DNA from: CAWIHA01 sp963835855
Lineage (GTDB): Bacteria; Acidobacteriota; Terriglobia; Bryobacterales; Bryobacteraceae
Assembly (NCBI GenBank): GCA_963835855.1
Contig: CAWIHA010000021.1
Location: 62,001 to 126,000, forward strand
Length of the DNA: 64,000 nucleotides
Direction of reading: 5' to 3'
Shown: positions 50,220 to 58,769 of the stretch, in pieces
Layout: every line of letters begins with the position of its first letter
Position numbering within the stretch: position 1 is the first letter of the stretch
Notes under the pieces: generated by a model
Told to the model about the DNA's origin: nothing
The model's database searches: none
Seen by the model: the letters and a program-made list of their open reading frames with translations, nothing else
Program-made: the position numbers and the translations under genes

Positions 50220-51373
50220 CGTTGTCTGCTTAGGTACGCGTGATTGGCCGCTGCGATGATGTCTTTCAGCGGCACGCCGGTCGCAAGCGCGAGCTTCCGG
50301 CAGTCCTCGAATTCCGGCGCGTAACTTCCTTCCTCGGACACTTTCATCCGAACCTGGCCGTGCGGCGTTTCGACCTCGATCGTCCGGCGCGCCTGCACGC
50401 GGCGCTCGGTCGCGTAGATACGGAGGCCCAGCGTCGAAGTCTCGGCGAACAACAGTTGTGCGAGCCGCTCCTGGTCCTGGGTCCGCGCGATCACGCGGAC
50501 GAGGGTGCCCGGGCGGTTCTTTTTCATCAGCAGAGGAGCCAGCGACACGTCAAGCGCGCCGGCTTCGAGCAGGCGCTCCATGGCAAAACCGAGCACTTCC
50601 GGGCTTGAGTCGTCGATATTCGCTTCGATCACCGATACCGTGGCCGCCTCGGCCGCTCCGATAGCTTCGCCGATCATCACGCGGAGCACGTTTGCCTGCC
50701 CCGGAAAATCGTGGCTGCCCGCGCCATAGCCGATTGCCTCGATCCGCATCGGAGCGAGCGGCCCGAAGCGCGCGGCCAGTGTCGTCGCGATCGCAGCGCC
50801 CGTGGGTGTGGTGAGCTCAGCCTCGGGCCCGCGTGCGTATACCGGCTTGTCTTCGACGAGCGCCGCTGTCGCCGGCGCGGGCACGGGCAGAACGCCATGT
50901 CCGGTCTTGACCGTGCCGCTGCCGAGGTTCAGCGCCGAGCAATGAATCTCTTCCACCCCGAGCAACTCGAACGCGGCGCAGGCGCCGACAATGTCGCTGA
51001 TCGAATCGACGGCGCCGGCCTCGTGGAAGCGCACCCGCTCAATCGGCAATTGATGAATGCGCGCCTCGACCTCGCCCAGCCGCCGGAACACGGCGGCCGC
51101 ATTCTGTTTTACGCGGCCCGGCAGCGCGGCCGACTCGATCATGGCGACGATCTGCGCCAGATTCCGGTGCGTGCGATCATCGCCGCCGCTGACATCGAAC
51201 TTGATGGCGCTGATGCCGCACCGTAGGGTCTTCTCGAACCGGTAGCTCGCCCCGGTGCCCAGCGCCTCCAGTGCGCCGCATAGGGCTCCGCTCTCCGCGC
51301 CGGCATCCACCAGCGCCCCGACGAGCATGTCGCCGCTGATGCCCGAAAATGCGTCCAGGTAGCAGATCTTCAT
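50216..51373 (-). CDS. larC: LarC-type nickel insertion protein (DUF111)
   Basis: A 385-residue member of the LarC family, the CTP-dependent cyclometallase that inserts nickel into the NPN pincer cofactor of lactate racemase. DAFSGISGDMLVGALVDAG is the signature start. The RFHEAGAVDSISDIVGA and TPTGAAIATTLAARFG motifs follow. The start MKICYLDAFSG at 51373 is preferred to an upstream start at 51421. LarA, LarB and LarE are not in the window; PurE is a distant relative of the LarB carboxylase domain, but the PurE gene here is the purine enzyme by sequence. So the target cofactor enzyme is unknown. Confidence 0.92.
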   Translation of the reverse strand: MKICYLDAFSGISGDMLVGALVDAGAESGALCGALEALGTGASYRFEKTLRCGISAIKFDVSGGDDRTHRNLAQIVAMIESAALPGRVKQNAAAVFRRLGEVEARIHQLPIERVRFHEAGAVDSISDIVGACAAFELLGVEEIHCSALNLGSGTVKTGHGVLPVPAPATAALVEDKPVYARGPEAELTTPTGAAIATTLAARFGPLAPMRIEAIGYGAGSHDFPGQANVLRVMIGEAIGAAEAATVSVIEANIDDSSPEVLGFAMERLLEAGALDVSLAPLLMKKNRPGTLVRVIARTQDQERLAQLLFAETSTLGLRIYATERRVQARRTIEVETPHGQVRMKVSEEGSYAPEFEDCRKLALATGVPLKDIIAAANHAYLSRQR

Positions 51374-51469
51374 CAAATCCGTTGCGGTAGCAGATTGCCC
51401 GCCTTGCCGGGCCTGCTTCACAGAGTTTCATTATCGCTAAAACCAGCCGGCACTTATCCCAAATGCGGG

Positions 51470-51958
51470 TTAGGGCAGTTTCTGCTCGAGAACCTTGCGT
51501 GATTGCTCCTCGCGAAATGCGCGCAACTTGCCGGCGAGCTCCGGCCGGTGCGTGGCCAGGATCGCAACCGCCAGCAGCGCCGCATTCGTCGCGCCCGCCT
51601 TGCCGATGCCTAGTGTTCCGACCGGAATCCCGCCCGGCATTTGCACGGTGGAGAGCAGCGAGTCGATGCCCTTCAGCGATGGGCTCTCTATTGGAACGCC
51701 GAGCACCGGCAGCAAGGTGTGCGCGGCGATCGCGCCCGCCAGGTGCGCTGCGCCGCCCGCCGCAGCGATGACGATTTCGATGCCGCGCTCGGCAGCCTCG
51801 GCCGCGTATTCAGCGGTTTCGTGCGGCGTGCGATGAGCCGAGAGAACACGGATTTCGTGCGGCACTTCGAAGCGGGTGAGCAGCTCGCCGGTATGCTGCA
51901 TCGTTTCCCAGTCCGACTTGCTGCCCATCACTACGGCGACCAGCGGTTTTGTATCCAT
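51470..51958 (-). CDS. purE: N5-carboxyaminoimidazole ribonucleotide mutase (class I PurE)
   Basis: A 162-residue PurE for purine synthesis, moving the carboxylate of N5-CAIR to CAIR. VVMGSKSDWETM is the phosphate-binding start, VLSAHRTPHET carries the catalytic His, and IAAAGGAAHLAGAIAAHT forms the nucleotide loop. SLLSTVQMPGGIPVGTLGIGKAGATNAALLA, in parts, is typical of class I. PurK is not adjacent. Likely first gene of the minus-strand run. Confidence 0.96.
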   Translation of the reverse strand: MDTKPLVAVVMGSKSDWETMQHTGELLTRFEVPHEIRVLSAHRTPHETAEYAAEAAERGIEIVIAAAGGAAHLAGAIAAHTLLPVLGVPIESPSLKGIDSLLSTVQMPGGIPVGTLGIGKAGATNAALLAVAILATHRPELAGKLRAFREEQSRKVLEQKLP

Positions 51959-52197
51959 TTGTCTTTAAAGCTTACTACTGTCGCCGCGTGGAGAGGATGC
52001 CGCCCCACGCTACTCTGGCTTTTCTATGAACGGTAGCGCACGACTCTTTCCCCGGCGTTTCCGGCGGCGGACACGTTGAATCGTAGCCTGCCCCCGCCGC
52101 ATCATAAGAATAGAGCATTCTTGACGGGAACGTCCGTCCGCTACATCCGCAAGCTGCGCGGTGGCCCAGTGAGGCGCCACGGCGCAGCCGCGACTCC

Positions 52198-53052
52198 ATG
52201 AGAGATTACATCGAGCTGACCAAGCCGAGCATCACCTGGCTCATCCTGATGAGCACGGGGGTCGGGTACTTCTTCGGTCTTCGGGGAGGGGGATGGCACT
52301 GGCACGCGCTCTTCCATGCGCTGCTGGGCACCGGGCTGATGGCTTCCGGAACGGCCACGTTGAATGAATGGTACGAGCGCGAAGCGGACGCGAAAATGCG
52401 GCGCACACGGATGCGCCCGATTCCCTCCGGCCGAATCGCGCCGGGCAACGCGCTGGTGTTCGGCATCGCACTATCGGTGCTGGGATTCCTCGACCTGCTC
52501 CGCAGCGTGAACGCAGCAGCCGCCTGGTGGGGACTGGCTACGCTCCTGAGCTATCTGTTCCTCTACACGCCGCTCAAGCAGCGCACGCCGCACGCCACCA
52601 CCATTGGCGCGTTCCCGGGCGCGATGCCGCCGCTGATCGGTTACGCGGCTGCCGCCGGCGCGCTGACCGCGCAGGCCTGGGTGCTGTTCGCGATCCTGTT
52701 CTTCTGGCAGTTCCCGCACTTCCTCTCCATCGCCTGGATGTATCGCGAAGATTACGGCCGCGCCGGCATTGTGATGCTGCCCGTCATCGAACCGGATGGC
52801 AAGGCGACCGCGCGCCAGATCGTGCTGTGCTCGCTGCTGCTGATCCCCGCGAGCCTCGCGCCGGCTTATCTGGGGATGTCCGGAAGGTTTTACCTGTTTG
52901 GCGCGCTGGCGCTCGGGCTGATGTTCCTCTACAGCGGGCTGCGAGTCGCATTGGAGCGCACCGCTTTGCGCGCCCGCAAGGTCCTGCTCGCCTCCGTGAT
53001 GTATTTGCCTCTGCTCTATGGTCTGATGTTGTTAGATAGGCCCCGGCTGTGA
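52198..53052 (+). CDS. ctaB: protoheme IX farnesyltransferase (heme O synthase)
   Basis: A 284-residue UbiA-type prenyltransferase with about nine TM helices that adds farnesyl to heme b, making heme O for heme-copper oxidases. The Asp-rich loops are NEWYEREADAKMRRT and WMYREDYGRAG, with RPIPSGRI and YTPLKQRT typical of CtaB. First of six plus-strand genes for oxidase assembly. The stop overlaps the following GTG start (GTGA). A TTGACG box at 52121 lacks a good -10. Confidence 0.94.
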   Translation: MRDYIELTKPSITWLILMSTGVGYFFGLRGGGWHWHALFHALLGTGLMASGTATLNEWYEREADAKMRRTRMRPIPSGRIAPGNALVFGIALSVLGFLDLLRSVNAAAAWWGLATLLSYLFLYTPLKQRTPHATTIGAFPGAMPPLIGYAAAAGALTAQAWVLFAILFFWQFPHFLSIAWMYREDYGRAGIVMLPVIEPDGKATARQIVLCSLLLIPASLAPAYLGMSGRFYLFGALALGLMFLYSGLRVALERTALRARKVLLASVMYLPLLYGLMLLDRPRL

Positions 53053-53963
53053 TCGTTTCCGCAGAAAACCTCGTCTATAGGTACGGTTCCCGCACGGCGC
53101 TCTCGCACGTGACTTTCAGCGTCCAAGAGCGGGAAATCTTCGGCGTGCTCGGGCCGAATGGCGGCGGTAAATCGACGCTGTTCAAGATCCTAGCGACGAT
53201 GCTCGCCCCGGCCGGGGGTACGGCGCGCGTCGCCGGCTTCGATACCAGCCGGCAGGCGGCCGAAGTGCGCCGGCGCATCGGCGTCGTCTTCCAGTCGCAA
53301 AGCCTCGATAAGAAGCTCACGGTGGAGGAGAACCTGCGCAGCCAGGGCCACCTGTACGGTCTTTGGGGCACGGCGCTCACGGAGCGCTCCGAGCGGATGA
53401 TGACCCGTCTCGGCCTGCTCGATCGGCGGAAAGACCTCATCGAAACTCTCTCGGGCGGTTTGCGCCGCCGCGTCGAGATCGCGAAGGGCTTGTTGCACGC
53501 GCCTTCCGTCCTGCTGATGGATGAGCCCTCGACCGGCCTCGACCCGGCCGCGCGTCGCGAGCTTTGGCGCTATATCGAGGAGCTTCGCGGCGAACAGGGC
53601 ATCACGGTGCTGCTGACCACTCATATCCTGGACGAGGCGGACCGCTGCGACCGGCTCATGCTGCTCCACGAAGGCAAACTGGTCGCCGAGGGCACGCCGG
53701 CACAACTCAAGTCCCGCATCGGCGGAGACGTGGTGGTGCTCGAAGTCGCCGAGCCCGCTCAGATCCAAAAGCAGCTCGAGGCGCGGCTGGGCGTCGAGGC
53801 GAGCACGGTGGATGGCTCGCTGCGCGTCGAGATCGGCAACGGCCACCGGTTTATCACGCAGGTAGTCGAGGCGTTCCCCGGCGCGATTCGCTCGGTGTCG
53901 CTGCACAAGCCCACGCTCGAGGACGTGTTCCTGGATGAAACGGGAGTTTACATTGGCGACTAA
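53049..53963 (+). CDS. ABC transporter ATPase
   Basis: A 304-residue ATP-binding subunit starting with GTG at 53049. Walker A is GPNGGGKST (Gly for the usual Ala), the signature is LSGGLRRR, Walker B VLLMDEPSTGLDP and the H-loop LLTTHILDEAD. The last 80 residues match the C-terminal extension of drug or Cu-related DrrA/NosF-like ATPases. Together with the following permease it forms a simple ABC-2 exporter. Being inside an oxidase-assembly operon suggests a role in heme or copper handling, as in NosFY, which is inference. Confidence 0.93.
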   Translation: MIVSAENLVYRYGSRTALSHVTFSVQEREIFGVLGPNGGGKSTLFKILATMLAPAGGTARVAGFDTSRQAAEVRRRIGVVFQSQSLDKKLTVEENLRSQGHLYGLWGTALTERSERMMTRLGLLDRRKDLIETLSGGLRRRVEIAKGLLHAPSVLLMDEPSTGLDPAARRELWRYIEELRGEQGITVLLTTHILDEADRCDRLMLLHEGKLVAEGTPAQLKSRIGGDVVVLEVAEPAQIQKQLEARLGVEASTVDGSLRVEIGNGHRFITQVVEAFPGAIRSVSLHKPTLEDVFLDETGVYIGD

Positions 53964-54702
53964 CTTCTGGCTGCCGGTAGCGACGCTATGGCGCCGCGAT
54001 GTGATTCGATTCTGGCGTGAGAAGGCGCGCGTGCTGGGGTATGTCGGCTCGCCCGTGCTGTTCTGGGTGCTCATCGGCTCCGGCTTCGGGAACCTTGGAT
54101 TCTTCTTTCCCGGCGCGCTGGTGCTCACGGTGATGTTTTCGGCCGTCTTCTCGACCATGTCGATCATCGAGGACCGGCGCGAGGGGTTCCTGCTTTCGAT
54201 GCTGGTATCGCCCGCGCCGCGCAGCGCGATGGTGCTGGGCAAGATCCTCGGCTCCTCAACGCTGGCATGGATTCAGGGCCTGCTCTTCCTGTGCTTTCTG
54301 CCAATGACCGGCTACGCGCCGGGCGCCGGCGGCGTGGCCGAAGCCGCCGGGGTCGTGTTCCTGATTTCGTTCGCTTTCACCGTGCTTGGCTTCCTCATCG
54401 CCTGGCAGATGGATTCGACCCAGGGCTTCCACGCCATCATGAACCTCGTGCTAGTCCCGCTGTGGCTGGTCTCCGGCTCCCTGTTCCCGATGGCGAAGGC
54501 TCACGGCTGGGTGCAATGGATAATGCGGCTGAATCCGGCGACGTATATGGTGGCCGCGCTGCGCCGACCGCTCGAGGCGCACTCGGCCGCGGGCACGCCC
54601 GAGCTCTTTACCAGCTTGATCGTCACGGCCTGCTTTGCCGTACTGCTTTTCGTCGCCTCGACCGCTCTTGCGACGCGCAAGAGCACGCGGAGTTTCGTAT
54701 GA
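53935..54702 (+). CDS. ABC-2 type transporter permease
   Basis: A 255-residue permease with six hydrophobic helices (for example GSPVLFWVLIGSGFGNLGFF and PGALVLTVMFSAVFSTMSII) and the ABC-2 signature near LNPATYMVAALRRPL. It overlaps the ATPase gene by 29 bp. An alternative TTG start at 53953 has a better-spaced GGGAG. Its stop overlaps the SCO gene start (ATGA). Confidence 0.9.
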   Translation: MKREFTLATNFWLPVATLWRRDVIRFWREKARVLGYVGSPVLFWVLIGSGFGNLGFFFPGALVLTVMFSAVFSTMSIIEDRREGFLLSMLVSPAPRSAMVLGKILGSSTLAWIQGLLFLCFLPMTGYAPGAGGVAEAAGVVFLISFAFTVLGFLIAWQMDSTQGFHAIMNLVLVPLWLVSGSLFPMAKAHGWVQWIMRLNPATYMVAALRRPLEAHSAAGTPELFTSLIVTACFAVLLFVASTALATRKSTRSFV

Positions 54703-55283
54703 GGTGCGCGCGGGTTCGACTGGCGCGGCCCGCATTCGTGTGTCTGGGCTTGGCGCTGCCCATGCTGATGGGCTGTTCGCGCACCAAGCCGCTGCCTGTC
54801 TATGGCCAGGTGCCCTATTTCGCGCTGACCGCCGAGACCGGCCGCGAGTTCGATAGCCACGCGCTCGAGGGCAAAATCTGGGTGGCCGATTTCTTTTTCA
54901 CCACCTGCATGGGCCCCTGCCCCCGGATGACATCGCAGATGCACTGGGTGGCGGATCAGGTCCGCGACGTGCCCGAGGCGCGGTTCGTTTCCTTTACCGT
55001 CGATCCGGAGCACGATACGCCGCCCGTGCTCGCCGATTACGCGCACCGGTTCCGCGCCGAGCCCGGCCGCTGGACCTTCCTCACCGGCCCACAGCCGATC
55101 CTGCACCGCTTGGATCTCGATACGTTCAAGCTCGGCAGCGTGGATGGAACGCTCACCCACTCGACTCGCTTTGTGCTCGTCGATCAGCGCGGGCGCATCC
55201 GCGGCTACTACAGCACGGATGAGGATGGCGGATTGCAGCCGCTCATTTCCGACATCCGGCGTCTCGCGAAGGCAAAGTCTTGA
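54699..55283 (+). CDS. SCO1/SenC-type copper chaperone lipoprotein
   Basis: A 194-residue thioredoxin-fold protein that delivers copper to the CuA site of cytochrome oxidase. A lipobox LMGC (about residue 23-26) marks it as a lipoprotein. The Cu-binding CMGPCP motif and the distal His in LTHSTRFVL are both present. FVSFTVDPEHDTP is the usual fourth motif. Start at 54699 by ATGA overlap with the permease; the longer frame upstream lies inside that gene. Confidence 0.94.
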   Translation: MRCARVRLARPAFVCLGLALPMLMGCSRTKPLPVYGQVPYFALTAETGREFDSHALEGKIWVADFFFTTCMGPCPRMTSQMHWVADQVRDVPEARFVSFTVDPEHDTPPVLADYAHRFRAEPGRWTFLTGPQPILHRLDLDTFKLGSVDGTLTHSTRFVLVDQRGRIRGYYSTDEDGGLQPLISDIRRLAKAKS

Positions 55284-55696
55284 TCGGTGTCCGCGACCTG
55301 CCGGCGATCAACGCTACTCTGAACGCCATCGCGGCGGTACTGCTGGTTTGGGGCTTTGCGCTGATCCGCCGGGGCCGAAAGCAGAAGCACAAGCGAGTGA
55401 TGCTCTCGGCCTTCATCGTATCGAGTCTGTTTCTGGCGGGGTATCTTGTCTACCATGTGCGGGTCGGGGCGGTGCATTTTCAAAGAGCGGGCGCCATCCG
55501 AGCCGTATACCTCTCGATCCTCGCGACACACACGCTGCTCGCGGCCGCGGTGCCTCCGCTCGCCGTCGTGACGCTCTGGCGCGGTCTGGGCGGACGTTTC
55601 GGCAAGCATCGCGCGATCGCGCGTTGGACACTGCCGATCTGGCTCTACGTGAGCGTAACGGGCGTGGTGGTGTACTTGATGTTGTACTGGCGCTAA
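55280..55696 (+). CDS. DUF420 membrane protein (CtaM-like)
   Basis: A 138-residue protein with four TM helices, starting with TTG at 55280, overlapping the SCO stop (TTGA). LPAINATLNAIAAVLLVWGF, KQKHKRVMLSAFIVSSLFL and YLVYHVRVG, with conserved His, are the DUF420 signature, a family linked to maturation of heme-copper oxidases (CtaM in Staphylococcus and Bacillus). Fits the ctaB-ABC-SCO run. Confidence 0.9.
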   Translation: MIGVRDLPAINATLNAIAAVLLVWGFALIRRGRKQKHKRVMLSAFIVSSLFLAGYLVYHVRVGAVHFQRAGAIRAVYLSILATHTLLAAAVPPLAVVTLWRGLGGRFGKHRAIARWTLPIWLYVSVTGVVVYLMLYWR

Positions 55697-55794
55697 GCGC
55701 TCGCACGGCGGACACCCTGTGCACGCCGAGCGCGGAGGGCGGCCTGGGGGTCCGCCGTACTCGGACCTGGCAAACACGGTAGAATCCTGTGAGA

Positions 55795-56274
55795 ATGCTT
55801 TCTGCCAATCATGGGCGTCGCGGCGACGCGCCCGTAGCCCTCTTCATTGCGCTGGCACTCGCCGTGGCCGGCGTCGTCATCGCTCTGGTCCTGTATTCCC
55901 GCTGGTCGTCGCAGCCTCACACACCACCGGTTCTGACGCCCGAAGCCCGGGCGTACGTGCACAACGGCTATCTCAAGCTCAGCGACGTTCAGATGAACGC
56001 GAAGGAGAGCTTCGCCAAGCAGGTGCTGGTCGAGATCACCGGCAAGATCGCCAACACCGGCGACAAGACTCTGAAGCTCGTCGAGATCAACTGCGTGTTC
56101 TACGATCCGTACGGCCTGATGGTTCTGCGCGAGCGCCTTCCGATCGTCAGCGCGCGCATGGGCGGCCTCAAGCCCGGCGAGACCAAGAGCTTCCGCCTGC
56201 CATTCGACAACATTCCCGAGAGCTGGAACCAGGCCCTGCCGAGCCTGGTGATCGCGCAGATTGTGTTTGGGTAG
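55795..56274 (+). CDS. membrane-anchored DUF2393-like protein
   Basis: A 159-residue protein with one N-terminal TM helix (VALFIALALAVAGVVIALVLY) and an exported beta domain (FAKQVLVEITGKIANTGDKT, KPGETKSFRLPFDNIPESWN), resembling the FxLYD/DUF2393 type. Start at ATG 55795; a GTG two codons earlier is possible. It follows the DUF420 gene after 98 bp and may be part of the assembly operon. Function unknown. Confidence 0.7.
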   Translation: MLSANHGRRGDAPVALFIALALAVAGVVIALVLYSRWSSQPHTPPVLTPEARAYVHNGYLKLSDVQMNAKESFAKQVLVEITGKIANTGDKTLKLVEINCVFYDPYGLMVLRERLPIVSARMGGLKPGETKSFRLPFDNIPESWNQALPSLVIAQIVFG

Positions 56275-56370
56275 GAAGCAGGTCAGCACTGTGCGCCGGC
56301 CTGCCGGCGCCTCACTGGCATTTGCGGGGCTCCTTACGCCTGCCGCCCCTTAGAGTCTCCGGCTGAGTGG

Positions 56371-57216
56371 TCACCCCGCGTTGTGCGAAAGCCACAGGTA
56401 CATTTTCAGGAAAGAGATCGCGGTGAGGGCGATGCACACGTAGGATGCAGCGCGCCAGAAGCGCTCGCCCCAGGTATCCACGAGCTTTGGCGTGTCAGCC
56501 AAGTATGCACAGGCGAAGCCCGCCGCCAGGCCGCCCAGGTGCGCCGCGTTGTCGATGTGCAGACCCGGCAGCAACCCCAGCAGGAGGCCGTAAACTGCCC
56601 AGCGGACGTAGAGACCGCGGATCGCCGCACCCGCAGGTGTACGATGCCGCATTCCGAGCGCGATCATCGCGCCGATCAGTCCGAGCAATCCGGCGGAGGC
56701 CCCCACCGAAAGCATGGGGCTCCACCACGTGCTGGCGAGGAACCCGCAGACAGTCGCCAGAAAGTAGAAAACGATCAGCCGGGCTGCGCCGTAGATCTCC
56801 TCCACCTGCGCGCCCAGATCGAACAGCACCCACGAATTCATCAGCAGGTGCAGGATGCCGCCGTGCAAGAATCCCGCCGTCACCAGCCGCCACCATTGAC
56901 CCTGCTCAACCGCCTCCCGCAGTTTGCCTCCGAAATCGAACAGGGTGCGGCCGTCGATGCCCCAAAAGGCCTCGCCGTTCCCAGCGCGCATGCTGTAAAG
57001 AACGGTCGCCGCGAACAGGCCGAAGTTGATGAGCAGGATCATCGTCGTCGTGAAGTGCGCGTGGGGGATGAATCCGCCCAGGATCGCGCCGGGGTCGCGC
57101 CGATCGATCGCGCGCGGGCCCACCGGGCCGTCGCAATACGGGCACACGCGATCGCTCTTCTTGATGAACGCCCGGCAGTTCGGGCACATGCGGCGAGTTT
57201 CCATCGGTAATTTCAT
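56371..57216 (-). CDS. rhomboid-family intramembrane serine protease with zinc ribbon
   Basis: A 281-residue protein. The N-terminal MCPNCRAFIKKSDRVCPYC is a zinc ribbon on the cytoplasmic side. Seven hydrophobic helices follow with LHLLMNSWVLFDLG, the catalytic Ser in SVGASAGLLGLIGA and the catalytic His in IDNAAHLGGLAAG. So the Ser-His dyad is intact. A start at 57204 (METRRMCP) is also possible. The frame remains open to 58056, but that part is antisense to the aldolase gene. Divergent from the aldolase. Confidence 0.92.
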   Translation of the reverse strand: MKLPMETRRMCPNCRAFIKKSDRVCPYCDGPVGPRAIDRRDPGAILGGFIPHAHFTTTMILLINFGLFAATVLYSMRAGNGEAFWGIDGRTLFDFGGKLREAVEQGQWWRLVTAGFLHGGILHLLMNSWVLFDLGAQVEEIYGAARLIVFYFLATVCGFLASTWWSPMLSVGASAGLLGLIGAMIALGMRHRTPAGAAIRGLYVRWAVYGLLLGLLPGLHIDNAAHLGGLAAGFACAYLADTPKLVDTWGERFWRAASYVCIALTAISFLKMYLWLSHNAG

Positions 57217-57283
57217 TGTACAGGCGGACGCATCCCGAATTTCCGCACGACATTCCGCCACCAAGCGGTGTTCGGGTCTCAAC

Positions 57284-57292
57284 TGGTACAAT
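57284..57292 (+). promoter_or_regulatory. extended -10 promoter close to the aldolase start
   Basis: TGG-TACAAT (57284-57292), an extended -10 with 5 of 6. Initiation near 57299 would give an almost leaderless mRNA for the ATG at 57304. Confidence 0.4.
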
Positions 57293-57303
57293 TTCTCTAT
57301 CCG

Positions 57304-58032
57304 ATGGCCCTTAGTGAGCGGGAGTGTCGCAGCCAGATCGTCGAGATCGGCCGGCTCATTTGGCAGAAGGAATGGGTGGCCGCCAACGACGGCAACATCA
57401 GCATTCGCCTGGACGGGGATCGCATCCTCTGTACGCCCACCTGCATTTCCAAGGGTATGATGCAGCCGGACGATTTGATCATCTGCGATATGCAGGGGAA
57501 CAAGATCGCCGGATCGCGAGAGTGCACGTCGGAGATCCTTCTGCATACCACGATCTATGGGTTGCGGCCGGACGTGCGGGCCGTGGTCCACGCGCATCCG
57601 CCGGTCGCAACGGGATACGCCGTGGCGGGACGGTCGCTGAACCTCGCCTTGCTGCCCGAAGTCATCATCGGTCTCGGATACGTGCCGCTGGCCGACTACG
57701 GCCTGCCAGGCACTCCCGCGCTCACCGAGCCGATGCTTCCGCTGATCCCGAAATACGATGCGATACTGATGCGCAATCACGGCGCCGTTTGCTACGCCGC
57801 GGATCTCTACAAAGCGTACTATCGGATGGAGACCGTCGAGCATTTCGCGCGGATTACGCTCGTCGCCGAGTTGCTCGGGGGCGGCCTGGCTCTGTCGCGT
57901 CAGGAAGTGCAAAAGCTGGTTGACTCGCGGTCCCGTTACGGCCTCTCGTCGCGCGGCACGGCCGAACCGGACTCTCCCGTCACCGCCGAAGAGGTCGCGG
58001 CACGTAGACTGAAACCATCGGGTAGTGATTAA
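57304..58032 (+). CDS. class II aldolase/adducin-family protein
   Basis: A 242-residue FucA/AraD-type zinc enzyme. ANDGNISIRLDGDRIL is the phosphate-binding start, VVHAHPPVATGYA carries two zinc His, and LMRNHGAVCYA the third region. Substrate is probably a sugar phosphate cleaved or epimerised; not readable from sequence. The start MALSEREC at 57304 is favoured over an upstream one at 57268. Overlaps the HAD gene by 8 bp. Confidence 0.9.
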   Translation: MALSERECRSQIVEIGRLIWQKEWVAANDGNISIRLDGDRILCTPTCISKGMMQPDDLIICDMQGNKIAGSRECTSEILLHTTIYGLRPDVRAVVHAHPPVATGYAVAGRSLNLALLPEVIIGLGYVPLADYGLPGTPALTEPMLPLIPKYDAILMRNHGAVCYAADLYKAYYRMETVEHFARITLVAELLGGGLALSRQEVQKLVDSRSRYGLSSRGTAEPDSPVTAEEVAARRLKPSGSD

Positions 58033-58630
58033 GGCAGTCATCTTCGATCTCGGCAAAGTGATCGTGCCGTTCGAGCTCGAACGCGGCTATGCCGCACTGA
58101 GCCCGTATTGCCGATATTCCGCGGAGGAGATCCCGAAGCGCATCGCGACCACCGACTTGGTGCGGCGCTTCGAGAGCGGCGAAGTCGCGCCCGAACCATT
58201 CGTGAGCGAGCTCTCGGCGCTGCTGGAGCTGGATGTTGATTACACACGCTTTTGCGAGCTTTGGAGTAGCATCTTTCTTCCCGACCCGCTGATTCCCGAA
58301 AGCCTGCTCGAGGGCCTGCGGCGGCGCTACCGCCTCCTGCTGCTCTCGAACACGAACGCCATCCACTTCGCGATCATCCGGGAGAAGTACCCCCTGCTGC
58401 GGCAGTTCGAAGACTTCGTGCTGTCTTACGAGGTAGGTGCGCTCAAGCCCGACCCCCGCATCTATCAGGAAGCGGCGCGGCGAGCCGGGTGTTTGCCCCA
58501 GGAGATTTTCTACACGGACGACATCCCACGGTACGCCGAAGGCGCGCGCCAAGTAGGCATGGACGCCGTCGAGTTTCGCTCGGCCAGCCAACTGGAAGAA
58601 GAGCTGCGGAAACGCGGGATCGAGTGGTGA
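58025..58630 (+). CDS. HAD-superfamily hydrolase (YihX-like)
   Basis: A 201-residue phosphatase-like protein starting with GTG. VIFDLGKVIVPF gives the nucleophile Asp; the second Asp of DxD is Gly, as in YihX and epoxide-hydrolase-N relatives. LLLLSNTNAIH is motif II, KPDPRIYQEA motif III (Lys) and FYTDDIPRYAEGA motif IV. YihX acts on alpha-glucose 1-phosphate. The overlap with the aldolase gene suggests joint sugar-phosphate metabolism. Confidence 0.88.
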   Translation: MIKAVIFDLGKVIVPFELERGYAALSPYCRYSAEEIPKRIATTDLVRRFESGEVAPEPFVSELSALLELDVDYTRFCELWSSIFLPDPLIPESLLEGLRRRYRLLLLSNTNAIHFAIIREKYPLLRQFEDFVLSYEVGALKPDPRIYQEAARRAGCLPQEIFYTDDIPRYAEGARQVGMDAVEFRSASQLEEELRKRGIEW

Positions 58631-58688
58631 GCGAACCCTTGTCCGCGCGACGTTCTGCGCAAGGGCTGTTAAGGAGTCATAAGGTCGC

Positions 58689-58717
58689 TTGTGCTTTGAA
58701 GACGAGCGGCATATAAT
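58689..58717 (+). promoter_or_regulatory. sigma-70 promoter of the citrate synthase gene
   Basis: TTGTGC (58689-58694), 17-bp spacer, TATAAT (58712-58717). The -10 is perfect; leader about 46 nt to the ATG at 58770. Confidence 0.75.
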
Positions 58718-58769
58718 GCCCCAAGTTGGCGTTTACCTTAGTGAACGTCATAGAGCCAAAGGAGCGGCT

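Noticed and set aside
50216..51958. A LarB-LarC pair
   Set aside because: The PurE-like protein is 162 residues with class I PurE motifs (GSKSDW, SAHRTP) and lacks the LarB N-terminal domain, so it is taken as the purine enzyme.
56371..58056. A 561-residue fusion with rhomboid at its C-terminus
   Set aside because: The upstream part is antisense to the class II aldolase gene and has no domain resemblance; the rhomboid starts with its zinc ribbon near 57216.
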